This document shows positions 44,509 to 53,657 of a DNA stretch of 64,000 nucleotides, in pieces. The translations under genes were made by a program, and so were the position numbers. Every line of letters starts with the position of its first letter. Position 1 is the first letter of the stretch. Source of the DNA: Eubacterium callanderi (GTDB taxonomy: Bacteria; Bacillota; Clostridia; Eubacteriales; Eubacteriaceae); contig NZ_FRBP01000001.1 in the NCBI RefSeq assembly GCF_900142645.1, forward strand, positions 186,001 through 250,000. Direction: 5' to 3'. The notes under the pieces are model-generated. The model made no database searches, had not been told where the DNA came from, and was given only the letters and a program-made list of their open reading frames with translations.

Positions 44509-45147
44509 TTATACAGACCGGAATTCACATCCATAATTTGAGCACAGGCCGCAGTCATGATCCTTTTCCGCGATCTGCATATTTTTATCGGCGCCGTATA
44601 CATAGCCCATGGTTTTCAAGGGATTGTACATAAAGCCTTCTGTCACAGAAACGTTTAACAGGTCACTGCCGTCTGCTTCCTCCAGAATAACCTTCTGATT
44701 CTGAATGGGAATAATGTAGTCGTCCGGCTGGTAACGAACCGTCAGCGCATAGCCCTGCTTCTCGAAAACATCCTCTCGGATAACCGGATAAAAATCATCC
44801 GACAGATTGAAGAGCAGCTGGTCGGCAATGGAGTCAATCATCAATCCCTTCAGATAATTCTTTTCGGCAAAGTAAGCGGTGCATCGGTCACTGATTCCAG
44901 CGCCCAGAGTGACCATCACGTATACAAAATGGCTGACCTCGCAAAGCCCCTTGTGCATTGGCACACGGCCATCGGCTTTTTTCAGGACATAAATTCCTCT
45001 GGCGTCCACTAGTTTTGGAATCTCCTCTGCCAGCTCGTTGTAGGCTGCCAAAAACTCATTGTAATTCGGCTGCGTTTCATAAATATGCATCCGTTTGAAC
45101 ACAATATCCCGCTCCATCCGAATCGGAATATGATAAACCTTTTCCAT
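44509..45147 (-). CDS. MetH-activation-domain-like protein with C-terminal Cys motif (copy 2)
   Basis: 212 residues, clearly paralogous to the gene at 30.45 kb over the whole length. Shared segments include LKGLMIDSIADQ, VTEGFMYNPLKTMGYVYGAD and the terminal CGLCSNYGCEF (C-x2-C-x4-C). It is probably an AdoMet-dependent reactivator of a corrinoid enzyme, serving a domain-less MetH or the corrinoid proteins of the demethylation units. It lies 28 bases after an EamA transporter gene, just as copy 1 follows one. GGAGGTGTGAAA precedes the ATG at 45147. The longer GTG at 45153 overlaps the ribosome site. Confidence 0.7.
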   Translation of the reverse strand: MEKVYHIPIRMERDIVFKRMHIYETQPNYNEFLAAYNELAEEIPKLVDARGIYVLKKADGRVPMHKGLCEVSHFVYVMVTLGAGISDRCTAYFAEKNYLKGLMIDSIADQLLFNLSDDFYPVIREDVFEKQGYALTVRYQPDDYIIPIQNQKVILEEADGSDLLNVSVTEGFMYNPLKTMGYVYGADKNMQIAEKDHDCGLCSNYGCEFRSV

Positions 45148-45175
45148 TTTCACACCTCCTGCTCTCTATTATAAC

Positions 45176-46060
45176 TCATTTTTCAGCCGCGACCAATGCC
45201 TCCTCTGTGTTTTCTCTGGTAATGAAAATCACAGACAGGGTCATCAATATGGAGCCCACCCAGGTATTAACACCATAGGGCTCACTAAAAACCAGAATGC
45301 CCATCACCAGAGAAACCACGGCCTCAAAGGAAATGATCAGCGAGGTTTTTGTCGGGCCGATGGCTTTGATGGCAAAAGCCACGACTCCCAGTACAAAAAC
45401 CGTGATAAATCCAAGAATCAGACCATAGAAAAGCTCAAGCGGTCCGATGGTTAAAAAATCCGGCGTGCCTGTAAGGCATCCCTGGCCAAAAAACAGCACA
45501 CAGCTGATCCCTGCCAGATAAAAAACAATGGCCATATTGTCCATATTCTTCATGCTGCTTTTTCGTATCCCCACAAGGTAAACGCCATAGGCCAGCCCTG
45601 CCCCCACTGCCAGAACGCTGCCGATATTCACGATGGAAAAATCAAAATTCATTAGCCATAAAATGCCAAAGACCGCCAGAAGCAGCGAGGCTGTTTTTAT
45701 TTTGGTGGGCTTTTCCTTAAAAAGCAGGGTCATTATCAGCATGACGAACATGGGATAGGTGAAGTACAGCATTGTGGCCAGACCCACCGGCAAAAAATTA
45801 AAGGAGGAGGCCAGCAGAAAGGTCGCGCCGCCGTATCCTGCTACGGTAAAGAAAAAAAGCGCGCACAGCTGTTTTCTGGTGATGTGAAAGCTTTTTTTAC
45901 GAATCATCATCCAGCCGCCAGCCATAATGAACACCCACATATACCTGAAAAAAAGAACCTGAGCTGAGGTTAACCCAGCATTCATCATCAGCTTTGTAAA
46001 GATCGGAATCATCCCGGCGCTGAAAGCGGCACAAATGGCCGCTACTACCCCTTTTGACAT
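45176..46060 (-). CDS. EamA/DMT-family transporter (copy 2)
   Basis: 294 residues, ten predicted helices in two EamA repeats. Seen: FSAGMIPIFTKLMMNAGLTS in helix 1, AGYGGATFLLASSFNFLP and SFEAVVSLVMGILVFSEPYG, all with counterparts in copy 1 (GYGGAIFLLAESYIFMP and LEPVVALLCGVGIFREPL). The conserved pairing of this transporter with a MetH-activation-like gene in two places points to a shared small molecule, for example a methylated thiol, amino acid or corrinoid-related compound. Its start is 137 bases after the corrinoid gene, with a terminator between. Confidence 0.85.
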   Translation of the reverse strand: MSKGVVAAICAAFSAGMIPIFTKLMMNAGLTSAQVLFFRYMWVFIMAGGWMMIRKKSFHITRKQLCALFFFTVAGYGGATFLLASSFNFLPVGLATMLYFTYPMFVMLIMTLLFKEKPTKIKTASLLLAVFGILWLMNFDFSIVNIGSVLAVGAGLAYGVYLVGIRKSSMKNMDNMAIVFYLAGISCVLFFGQGCLTGTPDFLTIGPLELFYGLILGFITVFVLGVVAFAIKAIGPTKTSLIISFEAVVSLVMGILVFSEPYGVNTWVGSILMTLSVIFITRENTEEALVAAEK

Positions 46061-46105
46061 TGATATGCCCTTTCACTCTTCTCAAAGTGCCTTCCCTGTT
46101 TATTT

Positions 46106-46151
46106 TTAAAAAATAGCTCTTCAGACTGTGACCAACAATCCAAAGAGCTAT
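46106..46151 (-). terminator. Terminator of the opine DH-PanB-corrinoid unit
   Basis: ATAGCTCTT and AAGAGCTAT pair across about 20 bases, followed by TTTTTTA on the minus strand. Confidence 0.78.
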
Positions 46152-46196
46152 CGGTATTTATATTTTTAGAAGGGTTTATAACGAATCAAATCTATC

Positions 46197-46823
46197 TTAA
46201 GCGATAACCATCTGTTTAGCGGTTTCCACAGCCTGAGAGGCTTCGGCAGCATAGGTTGCACCGATTTTTTCGCTGAAAACAGGGGTTAACGGAGCGCCGC
46301 CCACCAGGTAGCAGGCGTCTACGCCGGCATCCTTGCAGCCGTTGATAACCTCTTCCATCACGGTCATGGTGGTTGTCAGCATGGCTGACATTGCCACGAT
46401 ATCCGCATTGTTTTCTTTTGCAGCATTGATAAAGTCGTCTGGTTTAGCATCGACACCAAGATCAACGATTTTGAAGCCAGCGCTTTCTAACATCATCACA
46501 ACCAGGTTTTTACCAATGTCATGGAGGTCGCCCTTAACGGTTCCGATAACAATGGTTCCAAGTGTCGGAAGATCGGTATCCGCGATCAATGGTTTAACAA
46601 TGGCCATACCAGCGTTCATGGCGCGGGCTGCCATTAATACTTCAGGGACAAACATTTCGCCGTTTTTAAATTTTTCGCCGACAACGTTCATGCCGCTTAA
46701 TAATCCTTCGTTGATAATCGCAACTGGATCTGCTTTGTCAGCAACCATGGCGTTGACTGCTTCTACAACGCCGCTCTCGTTACCGGCTACAACCAGTTCC
46801 CCAAGATTTGCTAAAGTACTCAT
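46197..46823 (-). CDS. Small corrinoid (B12-binding) protein 2
   Basis: 208 residues with the same layout as corrinoid protein 1: helical cap (GLLSGMNVVGEKFKNGEMFVPE), DLHDIGKN cobalt-ligand motif, SAMLTTT and VGGAPLT. It accepts methyl groups from MttB-type partners. Unusually, it is last in a unit with a PanB homologue and an opine dehydrogenase-type protein rather than with a methyltransferase. It may therefore serve the orphan MttB units at 50.3, 58.4 and 59.9 kb, which lack their own corrinoid gene. GGAGAAAATT precedes the ATG. Confidence 0.95.
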   Translation of the reverse strand: MSTLANLGELVVAGNESGVVEAVNAMVADKADPVAIINEGLLSGMNVVGEKFKNGEMFVPEVLMAARAMNAGMAIVKPLIADTDLPTLGTIVIGTVKGDLHDIGKNLVVMMLESAGFKIVDLGVDAKPDDFINAAKENNADIVAMSAMLTTTMTVMEEVINGCKDAGVDACYLVGGAPLTPVFSEKIGATYAAEASQAVETAKQMVIA

Positions 46824-46861
46824 AATTTTCTCCTGTTTTTCTTAATCAATTTCCCAATGAT

Positions 46862-47713
46862 TTAGATTTCTTTTAATAACTTTTCGAGTTCGGCTGCTTC
46901 TTCATCAGCGATAACATAGGCGTGTTTAGAGTCATCCGGGAAAGCGCCGCTTCTGACTTCTTCGCAGTAAGCTGTAAAGCCTTTTAACAGTTCGCCGCCA
47001 ACATCGGCATATTTCTTAACGAATTTCGGTGTGAAGTCATCATAGTAGCCTACCATATCTGCGTAAATCAACAGCTGGCCATCTGTGTAGGATCCAGCGC
47101 CGATCCCCAGTACAGGAATGCTTAATTTTTCAGTAATGGCTTTTCCAACAACTGCCGGAACACCTTCAACCAAGATAAAGGCCGCGCCGGCTTCTTCAAT
47201 CTTCATGGCCTGCTTAACCAGTTCGATGGCAGCGTCTGCGCTCTTGCCCTGGGCTTTATAGCCGCCCATCTGAGCTGCAAATTGAGGTGTCAGGCCAATG
47301 TGGCCCATGACTAAAATACCAACATCCGCGATGGCTTTGATTCTTTCACATACAGAGTCTGTGCCGCCTTCTAATTTGATGGCGTCCACCAGAGATTCCT
47401 TGGTGAAGCGGCCAGCATTGAAAACAGCTTCTTCATCCGAAATCTGGTAAGACATGTAAGGCATGTCCCCAACAATAAAGGTATTCGGTGCACCGCGTCT
47501 TACCGCAGAGCAGTGTGCGATCATATCATCCATGGTTACAGGGTAGGTGGTTTCATGTCCCAGGGTAACCATCCCCAGAGAGTCCCCTACCAAAATCATG
47601 TCGACGCCTGCACGTTCTTCATATTTAGCGGTCAGATAATCATAGCCTGTCAAATAAACGATTTTTTCGCCTTCAGCGGCCATTCTTCTAAAATCGATAA
47701 TACTTTTTTTCAC
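46862..47713 (-). CDS. panB: PanB-family ketopantoate hydroxymethyltransferase
   Basis: 283 residues. The classical enzyme transfers a hydroxymethyl group from methylene-tetrahydrofolate to 2-oxoisovalerate for pantothenate synthesis. Seen: metal and substrate motifs VGDSLGM, VGDMPYMSYQ, KLEGG, GHIGLTPQ, LVEGVPA and GIGAGSYTDGQ. Where typical PanB has a His in the VxHD segment, this protein has LIYADM (Ala). No panC or panD is adjacent; instead it sits between an opine dehydrogenase-type gene and a corrinoid protein gene under a sigma-54 promoter. It may be an ordinary PanB or one recruited to C1 chemistry on another 2-oxo acid. Confidence 0.88.
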   Translation of the reverse strand: MKKSIIDFRRMAAEGEKIVYLTGYDYLTAKYEERAGVDMILVGDSLGMVTLGHETTYPVTMDDMIAHCSAVRRGAPNTFIVGDMPYMSYQISDEEAVFNAGRFTKESLVDAIKLEGGTDSVCERIKAIADVGILVMGHIGLTPQFAAQMGGYKAQGKSADAAIELVKQAMKIEEAGAAFILVEGVPAVVGKAITEKLSIPVLGIGAGSYTDGQLLIYADMVGYYDDFTPKFVKKYADVGGELLKGFTAYCEEVRSGAFPDDSKHAYVIADEEAAELEKLLKEI

Positions 47714-47811
47714 GATAGTCTCCTTTTATTTTTTGAGTCTCACATATTTCCCAAAGCTCTCAAAATTTTCCGGTATATAACATTTCTTTTTATTTATTTT
47801 TAAATACAAGA

Positions 47812-47845
47812 GGGGGCCGGACAGCCGGAGCTGTCCGGTATTTTA
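47812..47845 (-). other. Intercistronic GC hairpin between opine DH and panB genes
   Basis: CCGGACAGC and GCTGTCCGG pair almost perfectly. The minus-strand 3' side is CCCCCTCTTG, not a T run, so partial attenuation or RNA stabilisation is likelier than termination. Confidence 0.55.
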
Positions 47846-47883
47846 AGTAAGGTTTATTTATGATGTAAAGTTAATGAGGAAAT

Positions 47884-49098
47884 TTATTTTTCGCCTGTTC
47901 TTAAGTAGGTATTTAATTCTTCAACCGACATGCCGTCAATCCCCAGGTATTCTAAGGTATAGCCGTTTTCGGTCAAGTCTCTGCCGTGGATCGCGTTAGC
48001 CAGGTTAATCATAGAGTCCACAACGGGTGTTTCTACGCCTAAAACATCACCCAACTGCTGGTATACATAGCAGCCAACTGGGATATCTTCAGTGATATAG
48101 CGGTTGTTCATGTCGAAGGGGCCGGTGCCGTACTGGATTGGATCCTGTTTGTCGAATGGAATTAAGTAATCCAGTCCCATGTATTCCTGGCCAAGAACAT
48201 TTTCACGTGAGAAGAAGTGTTCTTTTTCATATGGCTGGATGCCGACGCCCAGTTTTTCAGCTAAAGTGCATTCTTCTTCATAAAAGGTGTACTGTACCTG
48301 AGAAATGGATGGGCAGTATGCGTGGGAGTAGATCGAGAATTTATATTTGTCTTCACCGAAGATGGTTCCGAAGTTTTCCATTGTGGATACACCGAGGATT
48401 GCGCCTGGGCAGTGAAGAACTGGGTTAACGTTAGAGAAACCAGTATCTAACACCGTATCACCTGCTACCGCGCCGTCGCCGTTGGTTACAGCGTCCATAG
48501 ACGGTAAGTATTTGGAGCTTTCGATGAAAGCTTCTGTATCGGTTGCCGGCATTGCAGCACCACGCAGGGTGATCGCACGGTAGTATACTCTGATTTTGTG
48601 AGTGATAACACCACCAGGCATATCAACACGGCTTCCGTATGTAGAAGAAGACCAGCCGCCGATGATAACTTTTGCTGTACAGCCAGCTTCACGCATCATT
48701 TTGCGTAAGATTAAAGAACCATAGTTATCTGGGAAGATGTGGATAACCTGTCCGTCTTCCAGACATGGGATTAATTTTTCAAAGAAAGGTTTGTGGCCGA
48801 AGGTCGGTGTTGCAACAACGATGATACCTGCACCTTTAACAGCTTCAGCTACGTCTGTTGTTACCTTGTCCATTTTAGCAAAGCCTTCACGTTCGAAACC
48901 GTAGAGGTTACACTGTTCGCCGTAGAATTTGATCCCAACTTTGTCAACATTCATTAATGTTTTCTGTGCGAAGGGTTCCATGTCACAAATTCTCACTTTT
49001 GCGCCACCTAAAGCACAGTCCCCTGCGATTGCCTTACCAACACCGCCTGCGCCCAATACCGCAATTGGCTTGTCTTTTAAATAACTCATATCTGCCAT
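47884..49098 (-). CDS. NAD/NADP octopine/nopaline dehydrogenase family protein
   Basis: About 404 residues. The N-terminal Rossmann domain (VLGAGGVGKAIAGDCALGGAKVRICD, read as GxGxxG with an Asp that favours NAD) and the C-terminal helical domain of the opine dehydrogenase family are present (HCPGAILG, EDKYKFSIYSHAYCPS, with catalytic His candidates). The family reduces imines between a 2-oxo acid and an amino acid, or runs in reverse. In this unit it might oxidise an N-substituted amino acid freed by demethylation and give PanB a 2-oxo acid; this is inference. Several ATGs cluster at the start; the one at 49098 is best spaced from AAAGGAG. Confidence 0.75.
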   Translation of the reverse strand: MADMSYLKDKPIAVLGAGGVGKAIAGDCALGGAKVRICDMEPFAQKTLMNVDKVGIKFYGEQCNLYGFEREGFAKMDKVTTDVAEAVKGAGIIVVATPTFGHKPFFEKLIPCLEDGQVIHIFPDNYGSLILRKMMREAGCTAKVIIGGWSSSTYGSRVDMPGGVITHKIRVYYRAITLRGAAMPATDTEAFIESSKYLPSMDAVTNGDGAVAGDTVLDTGFSNVNPVLHCPGAILGVSTMENFGTIFGEDKYKFSIYSHAYCPSISQVQYTFYEEECTLAEKLGVGIQPYEKEHFFSRENVLGQEYMGLDYLIPFDKQDPIQYGTGPFDMNNRYITEDIPVGCYVYQQLGDVLGVETPVVDSMINLANAIHGRDLTENGYTLEYLGIDGMSVEELNTYLRTGEK

Positions 49099-49169
49099 TG
49101 TTTTCATTCTCCTTTTTTGTTCCTTTGGATTTTCTTTTACTTTTTAATTTGTGTGATGCCATTATATAA

Positions 49170-49186
49170 CGCAATATGCGTGCCAA
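49170..49186 (-). promoter_or_regulatory. Sigma-54 promoter of the opine DH-PanB-corrinoid unit
   Basis: Minus strand TTGGCAC, 5 bases, TTGCG, correct spacing, about 70 bases before the gene. Confidence 0.9.
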
Positions 49187-49292
49187 ATTTAATTCCCATG
49201 AAATAATAATTACTTTTTTTGGTAAAAAGCCTATTCAAGCCATTTTCTGGAGTTTATTATCATCCAGAAGGATTTTTACCAAAAATTAAAAC

Positions 49293-49417
49293 TGCAAATT
49301 TTTTTGCTCTTTTTGGGGGAATCAGGCCCGTTTTTAAAAAAAACCTTTTTTTTATGGCGATTTTAAGCCCTTTTCAAAAATGTGTAATCGGTTTTTGCAC
49401 ATGCATATTTTTTTGCA
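49293..49417. promoter_or_regulatory. Candidate enhancer sites (TGCA-AT-tract-TGCA type)
   Basis: TGCAAATTTTTTTGCT at 49293-49308 and TGCATATTTTTTTGCA at 49402-49417, at 110 and 220 bases upstream of the sigma-54 promoter. The same motif recurs at 53.5-53.6 kb and 57.2 kb. Apart from these and the ferredoxin promoter, the 600-base gap (49108-49732) holds AT-rich sequence with no ORF. Confidence 0.65.
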
Positions 49418-49625
49418 CCACTTATCATCTTTTGGAAATTGACCAAAAAAAGCCGGCATTTTTTCGATATGAGGTGCCAAAATCGGTGCTGTTTTTATTG
49501 AAAATCCCAAAGCGCTTGTATGCTTCCATTCCGTTTTATTCGATAGAGTAAAATTTAGCCCTCTTTTGGGGACAAGTCTGCCCGATTCATCCAAAAAATA
49601 CTCCAAAATATGGAATGATTTGTTA

Positions 49626-49654
49626 TTGACAATTGAAATCATTCTCGTTAGAAT
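49626..49654 (+). promoter_or_regulatory. Consensus promoter with Fur-box-like operator
   Basis: TTGACA (49626-49631), 17 bases, TAGAAT (49649-49654). The sequence GACAATTGAAATCATTCTC (49628-49646) covers the spacer and matches 13 of 19 positions of the Fur consensus, by hand count. Confidence 0.65.
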
Positions 49655-49732
49655 TAAGGTAGAATAAATATTGGGGAACGGATTCTTTGTAGGCTTCAAT
49701 CTCAAAGATCCGAGAGAAGGAGTATTATCATT

Positions 49733-50128
<396 letters not shown>

Positions 50129-50163
50129 AAGCTTCATTTAAAAAATTCAAATTCGATCCATTA

Positions 50164-50199
50164 AAAGCGCTGCCTTCTTTTAGGGAAGGCGGCGTTTTT
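50164..50199 (+). terminator. Terminator of the ferredoxin gene
   Basis: GCGCTGCCTTC and GAAGGCGGCG pair (one bulge) followed by TTTTT. Confidence 0.8.
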
Positions 50200-50215
50200 A
50201 ATATTGGCTCATACC

Positions 50216-50251
50216 AAAAAAGAAGACCGTGGGTGCGCGGTCTTCTTTACA
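50216..50251 (-). terminator. Terminator of the BCCT2-MttB3 unit
   Basis: AAAGAAGACCG and CGGTCTTCTTT pair on the minus strand and are followed by TTT. Confidence 0.82.
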
Positions 50252-50304
50252 CTAGTCAATTGAGGGAGTCAATCATTTCTAGCATCGTTTAGGCAAACAA
50301 GTTT

Positions 50305-51708
50305 TTAGTCTGCATTCCACTCCTGCGGAATGTATTTTTCTAATATTTTTTCCTGGAAATCGGCTAATTCAGGGAGTTTATAATTACCGATTCGTTCTTC
50401 TACCATATCGGCGGCCAGAGCCTCAACGCTTTTTGCGCCGTCTTTCAGCCAGTTTTGTGTCGTTTCACGGTTCGCCAGCTTAGGAAGCATAAACTCTTCC
50501 CGGTAAATCTTTGGTGTCCTTTTGTTAATATAGCTTCCGCCCGGGCCGGCCTTGGCAATTTCTTCAATCATCATATGCCTGTCATCCACCACAAAGCCCT
50601 TAAACTGACGCTTGATACTTAAGGCTGCCTCTTCGTCCAGCACCAGCTTTTCAAAGCTGATGGTATTATAGGTATCCAGGATGCCGCAGGCATGAATGAT
50701 AAAGTCAATGCCTGCACCATAGGTTGCAAAGAGGTTTAGTGCAGTTTCCTTGCCGGCCTGGTAATCGACAGCTTTGGCGTCTGTGAGGCCGCCGCCGGCC
50801 CGCACCGGCAGATGATAGTAATTGGCAATTTCTTTGGCATAGTAAACAAACAAAGGGGTTTCGGCGCCGCCGATTGCCATGGAGATCACCTTCAAATCAC
50901 CGCTCACAGCAGGGAGGCCGTAAACAACCGGTGTTCCAGGATTTACCAGCTGCGCCAGCGTGATACCGGCCAGTATACCGGCATTGTTGGACACCAGTGT
51001 TCCGGCGATGCTCGGCGGCAGGGTAACACCCGGAAAGCCGCCCTCAGCTACGACAACAGGCTGTCCGGCTCTGGCATAGGTAATCAGCGCTTCACACATG
51101 GCGGTACTGATGCCCAGAGGTGACATGACATTGATGAGTCCAGCGACAACTGGTGTCTGGTCGTGTACATCGTAGAAATCCTGGGCCATCTGAATACTCA
51201 TTTCAGCCGCCTCCTTACCATCAACCATGCCCATGACCGGCTTGGTGTGGTATTTTAGGGCTGTTGCCATCTGGTAATTTCGGCGAATATCTCTTGGGAT
51301 CGCCACCGGCTCCATAACATTGGGGTTCCCGGCATCCAGCACGTTACTGCTTTCGTGCAGCTTTGTGACATCCACATAATCCTGCGGAACAATATCTTTA
51401 ATCTCTCCATCTTTCAGACGGTAAATCGGGCCATAACATGGAACCGATATGCTGCCGCCATCACCAATGACGACACTTTTTTCACGGCCCTTCCATTCAA
51501 ACTTTGAAGGAGCGGTCGACAGGGCTTTCGTGACCATATCCGCTTCAATAAACACAGTATTGCCGTCTACTCTGGCACCATGTGCTTTAAAAATATCAAG
51601 AGCTTCTTTTTCATGAAAGTTCACGCCAACATTTTTTAAAACATCCAATGTGGCTTCATGAATTTGGTCAAGCTCTTCCTTTTCTGCAAAATTAAATCTT
51701 AATCTCAT
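50305..51708 (-). CDS. MttB-superfamily (non-pyrrolysine) methyltransferase 3
   Basis: 467 residues, no in-frame amber codon. Seen: QIHEATLDVLKNVGVNFHEKEAL, VPCYGPIYRLKDGEI, NVMSPLGISTAMCEAL, VVYGLPAVSGDLK, AGGGLTDAKAVDYQAGKET and GPGGSYINKRTPK. The AGGGLTDAK-xxDYQAG loop places it near homologues 2 and 4 and near glycine-betaine-type MtgB proteins. It follows BCCT 2 by 33 bases in the same unit, so this transporter most likely brings in its substrate. No corrinoid gene is in the unit; the one at 46.2 kb is the nearest on that side. The ribosome site is weak. Confidence 0.9.
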   Translation of the reverse strand: MRLRFNFAEKEELDQIHEATLDVLKNVGVNFHEKEALDIFKAHGARVDGNTVFIEADMVTKALSTAPSKFEWKGREKSVVIGDGGSISVPCYGPIYRLKDGEIKDIVPQDYVDVTKLHESSNVLDAGNPNVMEPVAIPRDIRRNYQMATALKYHTKPVMGMVDGKEAAEMSIQMAQDFYDVHDQTPVVAGLINVMSPLGISTAMCEALITYARAGQPVVVAEGGFPGVTLPPSIAGTLVSNNAGILAGITLAQLVNPGTPVVYGLPAVSGDLKVISMAIGGAETPLFVYYAKEIANYYHLPVRAGGGLTDAKAVDYQAGKETALNLFATYGAGIDFIIHACGILDTYNTISFEKLVLDEEAALSIKRQFKGFVVDDRHMMIEEIAKAGPGGSYINKRTPKIYREEFMLPKLANRETTQNWLKDGAKSVEALAADMVEERIGNYKLPELADFQEKILEKYIPQEWNAD

Positions 51709-51741
51709 TTTCTCATTTCACCTAGCTAATTAATTAAATTT

Positions 51742-53379
51742 TTATGCTTTGTCTTTTTTGGCAGCACGCTGAATTTTTTTCAACTCATTTGCTTTTTGTT
51801 TTTCTTCTAAAATATGTTGTCTGCTGTTTAAACGGCCAAGGTCAATGGTTCCTTCCAGTTCTTCCTGCTTAAGTGATTTAAACATCGAGATAATCATCAG
51901 AACCATTACCACCATAATGACAATAGAGGCCACAACCGAAGACAACTGCAAGCTCTGGATCTGGCCTTTACCAACCAAAATCATTGTAATGGCTAATGCC
52001 GCGATAGCGATGGCCCAAACAGCTCTCAATGGTTTTGAAGGCATTTTTGGATTTTGATCTTCCTTTGTTGATACCTGGGCGCAAACATATGAAAAAGAGT
52101 CGACGGTTGTTGCCAGGAACAGGAAGATTAAAATCAGGAACAGCACTGCCAGAATCTGACCGAGGGGCAGATGCGACAGCATGGTAAAGACAACGGACTG
52201 TGTTCCCATGTCATTCATGGAAGCAACCAATCCTAAATTCTGGAACATTTCCTGGAAAATAGCAGTTCCGCCAAAAGTTGCGAACCACAGCCAGGTAGCG
52301 ATTGGGGCTGCGCCCAGATGAACCAGCACAATTTCCTTCAGGGTACGGCCACGTGAGATGTCCGCTACAAAGAGCCCGGTTGACGGCGCGGAAGCGATCC
52401 ACCACGCCCAGTAGAAAATCGTCCATCCCTGGGCAAAGCCTGTCTTATCAATGCTGTCTGTCCATAAAGCCATTGGGAAGAAGTTTCCAAGCATGTCGCC
52501 CAGCGAGCTGCTCATAGTGTTTAAAATAAAGGCGGTCGGTCCGACAATAAAGACAACCACACAGACCAGGATACACAGCGGAATATTCAGATTGCTGAGA
52601 ATCTTGATCCCCTTGTCAATTCCGCTGACAGCGCTTGTAGTAAACAGGGCGGCCCACGCAATGGCAATGATGATATAGGTTAGATTGTTTTCCGGTATAC
52701 CGAAAAGCGAGAACAGGCCCGACGCCAGCTGAAGAATCCCAAGCCCTGTAGCTGTGGTGACACCACCGACAACACCAAACACCAGAAAACCATCAAGAAT
52801 ACGAAAGCCTTTAGTTTTTACCTTATCGCCAAAGATAGGCTCAAGCACTCGGCTGAAAAACGGCGGCATTCCCTTTCTGAAAATAAAGTAACCCATGGTC
52901 ACCCCAACAACCATATAGATGGCCCATGGAATCCACCCCCAGTGGAAGAACGCCTGTGCCAGCGCCCTTACAGCAGATTCTGCCGTATAAGGCTCCATGC
53001 CCATCGGCGGCGTCTGTAAAAAGCTCAGCGGCTCTGCCGCTCCCCAGAATACCAGGCCAACACCGTAACCACAGGCAATGATCATGGCAAACCATGAGAA
53101 AAAGGAATGCTGGGGCTTTTCATCATCTTTCCCAAGTTTTACATTCCGATAAGGGCCAAAGGCCAGCCAAAGGCAGAAGCCGAGAAACAGAAGCCCAAGC
53201 ATCAGGTAAACCCAGCCGAATCCATCGGTCAGAAAATTGAAAATAACAGTAATTGAATTCCCCATTCCGGTTGGATCAATCAATGCCCAGGCCATCAGAG
53301 CTGCCAGAATAGAAAGCGCCGGAAGGGCTACCCACCAGTCAATCTGCTTCAACCAACTCACTTTTTTCTTTTCGTTCAT
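51742..53379 (-). CDS. BCCT-family betaine/carnitine-type transporter 2
   Basis: 545 residues, about 12 transmembrane helices. Seen: YGVGLVFWGAAEPLSFLQTPP, matching the BetP-like segment before the first substrate helix, and FYWAWWIASAPSTGLFVADISRGRTLKE, the WWxxxxPxxGxF substrate box. This is closer to classic glycine betaine/choline carriers than transporters 1 and 3. The C-terminus is basic (KKIQRAAKKDK), as in osmoregulated BetP, though shorter. It heads the unit with MttB 3 behind a sigma-54 promoter. GAGGAGAGAAAAA precedes the ATG. Confidence 0.93.
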   Translation of the reverse strand: MNEKKKVSWLKQIDWWVALPALSILAALMAWALIDPTGMGNSITVIFNFLTDGFGWVYLMLGLLFLGFCLWLAFGPYRNVKLGKDDEKPQHSFFSWFAMIIACGYGVGLVFWGAAEPLSFLQTPPMGMEPYTAESAVRALAQAFFHWGWIPWAIYMVVGVTMGYFIFRKGMPPFFSRVLEPIFGDKVKTKGFRILDGFLVFGVVGGVTTATGLGILQLASGLFSLFGIPENNLTYIIIAIAWAALFTTSAVSGIDKGIKILSNLNIPLCILVCVVVFIVGPTAFILNTMSSSLGDMLGNFFPMALWTDSIDKTGFAQGWTIFYWAWWIASAPSTGLFVADISRGRTLKEIVLVHLGAAPIATWLWFATFGGTAIFQEMFQNLGLVASMNDMGTQSVVFTMLSHLPLGQILAVLFLILIFLFLATTVDSFSYVCAQVSTKEDQNPKMPSKPLRAVWAIAIAALAITMILVGKGQIQSLQLSSVVASIVIMVVMVLMIISMFKSLKQEELEGTIDLGRLNSRQHILEEKQKANELKKIQRAAKKDKA

Positions 53380-53475
53380 TTTTTCTCTCCTCTTACAAAA
53401 TTTTCATCTGCGCTACTGCTTCATGTCCCCCCTTCAGCAGTATGCTTCAGCAAAATGAATCGCAATTTTATATAA

Positions 53476-53492
53476 TGCAAGATCAATGCCAA
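53476..53492 (-). promoter_or_regulatory. Sigma-54 promoter of the BCCT2-MttB3 unit
   Basis: Minus strand TTGGCAT, 5 bases, TTGCA, with correct spacing, about 95 bases before the start codon. Confidence 0.85.
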
Positions 53493-53541
53493 AGTAAAAA
53501 TGGCTTAAAACCGCCATTTTCAAGACTTTCCATAAATACAC

Positions 53542-53646
53542 CGCATATTTTTTATGCACTCCTTTTGTTCTTAATATCTTAAAGGTCCCTTAATCTGTAA
53601 AGAATCCACAACTGCAAAATATTTTTGCTGGCAATATTATTTTGCA
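53542..53646. promoter_or_regulatory. Candidate enhancer sites between BCCT2 and regulator 2
   Basis: GCATATTTTTTATGCA (53543-53558) and TGCAAAATATTTTTGC (53613-53628), with a third half-similar copy at 53631-53646. They have the same TGCA-AT-tract-TGCA pattern as at 49.3 and 57.2 kb. Confidence 0.65.
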
Positions 53647-53657
53647 GTTTATTCATA

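Noticed and set aside
44337-44603. An 88-codon frame on the minus strand overlapping the end of a MetH-activation-like gene
   Set aside because: It runs through the bidirectional terminator and overlaps coding sequence in another frame; no recognisable domain.
53630-53645. A second sigma-54-like element (TGGCAA ... TTTTGC)
   Set aside because: The GG-GC distance is 12 bases rather than 10, so it should not be recognised; it is better read as part of the enhancer repeats.
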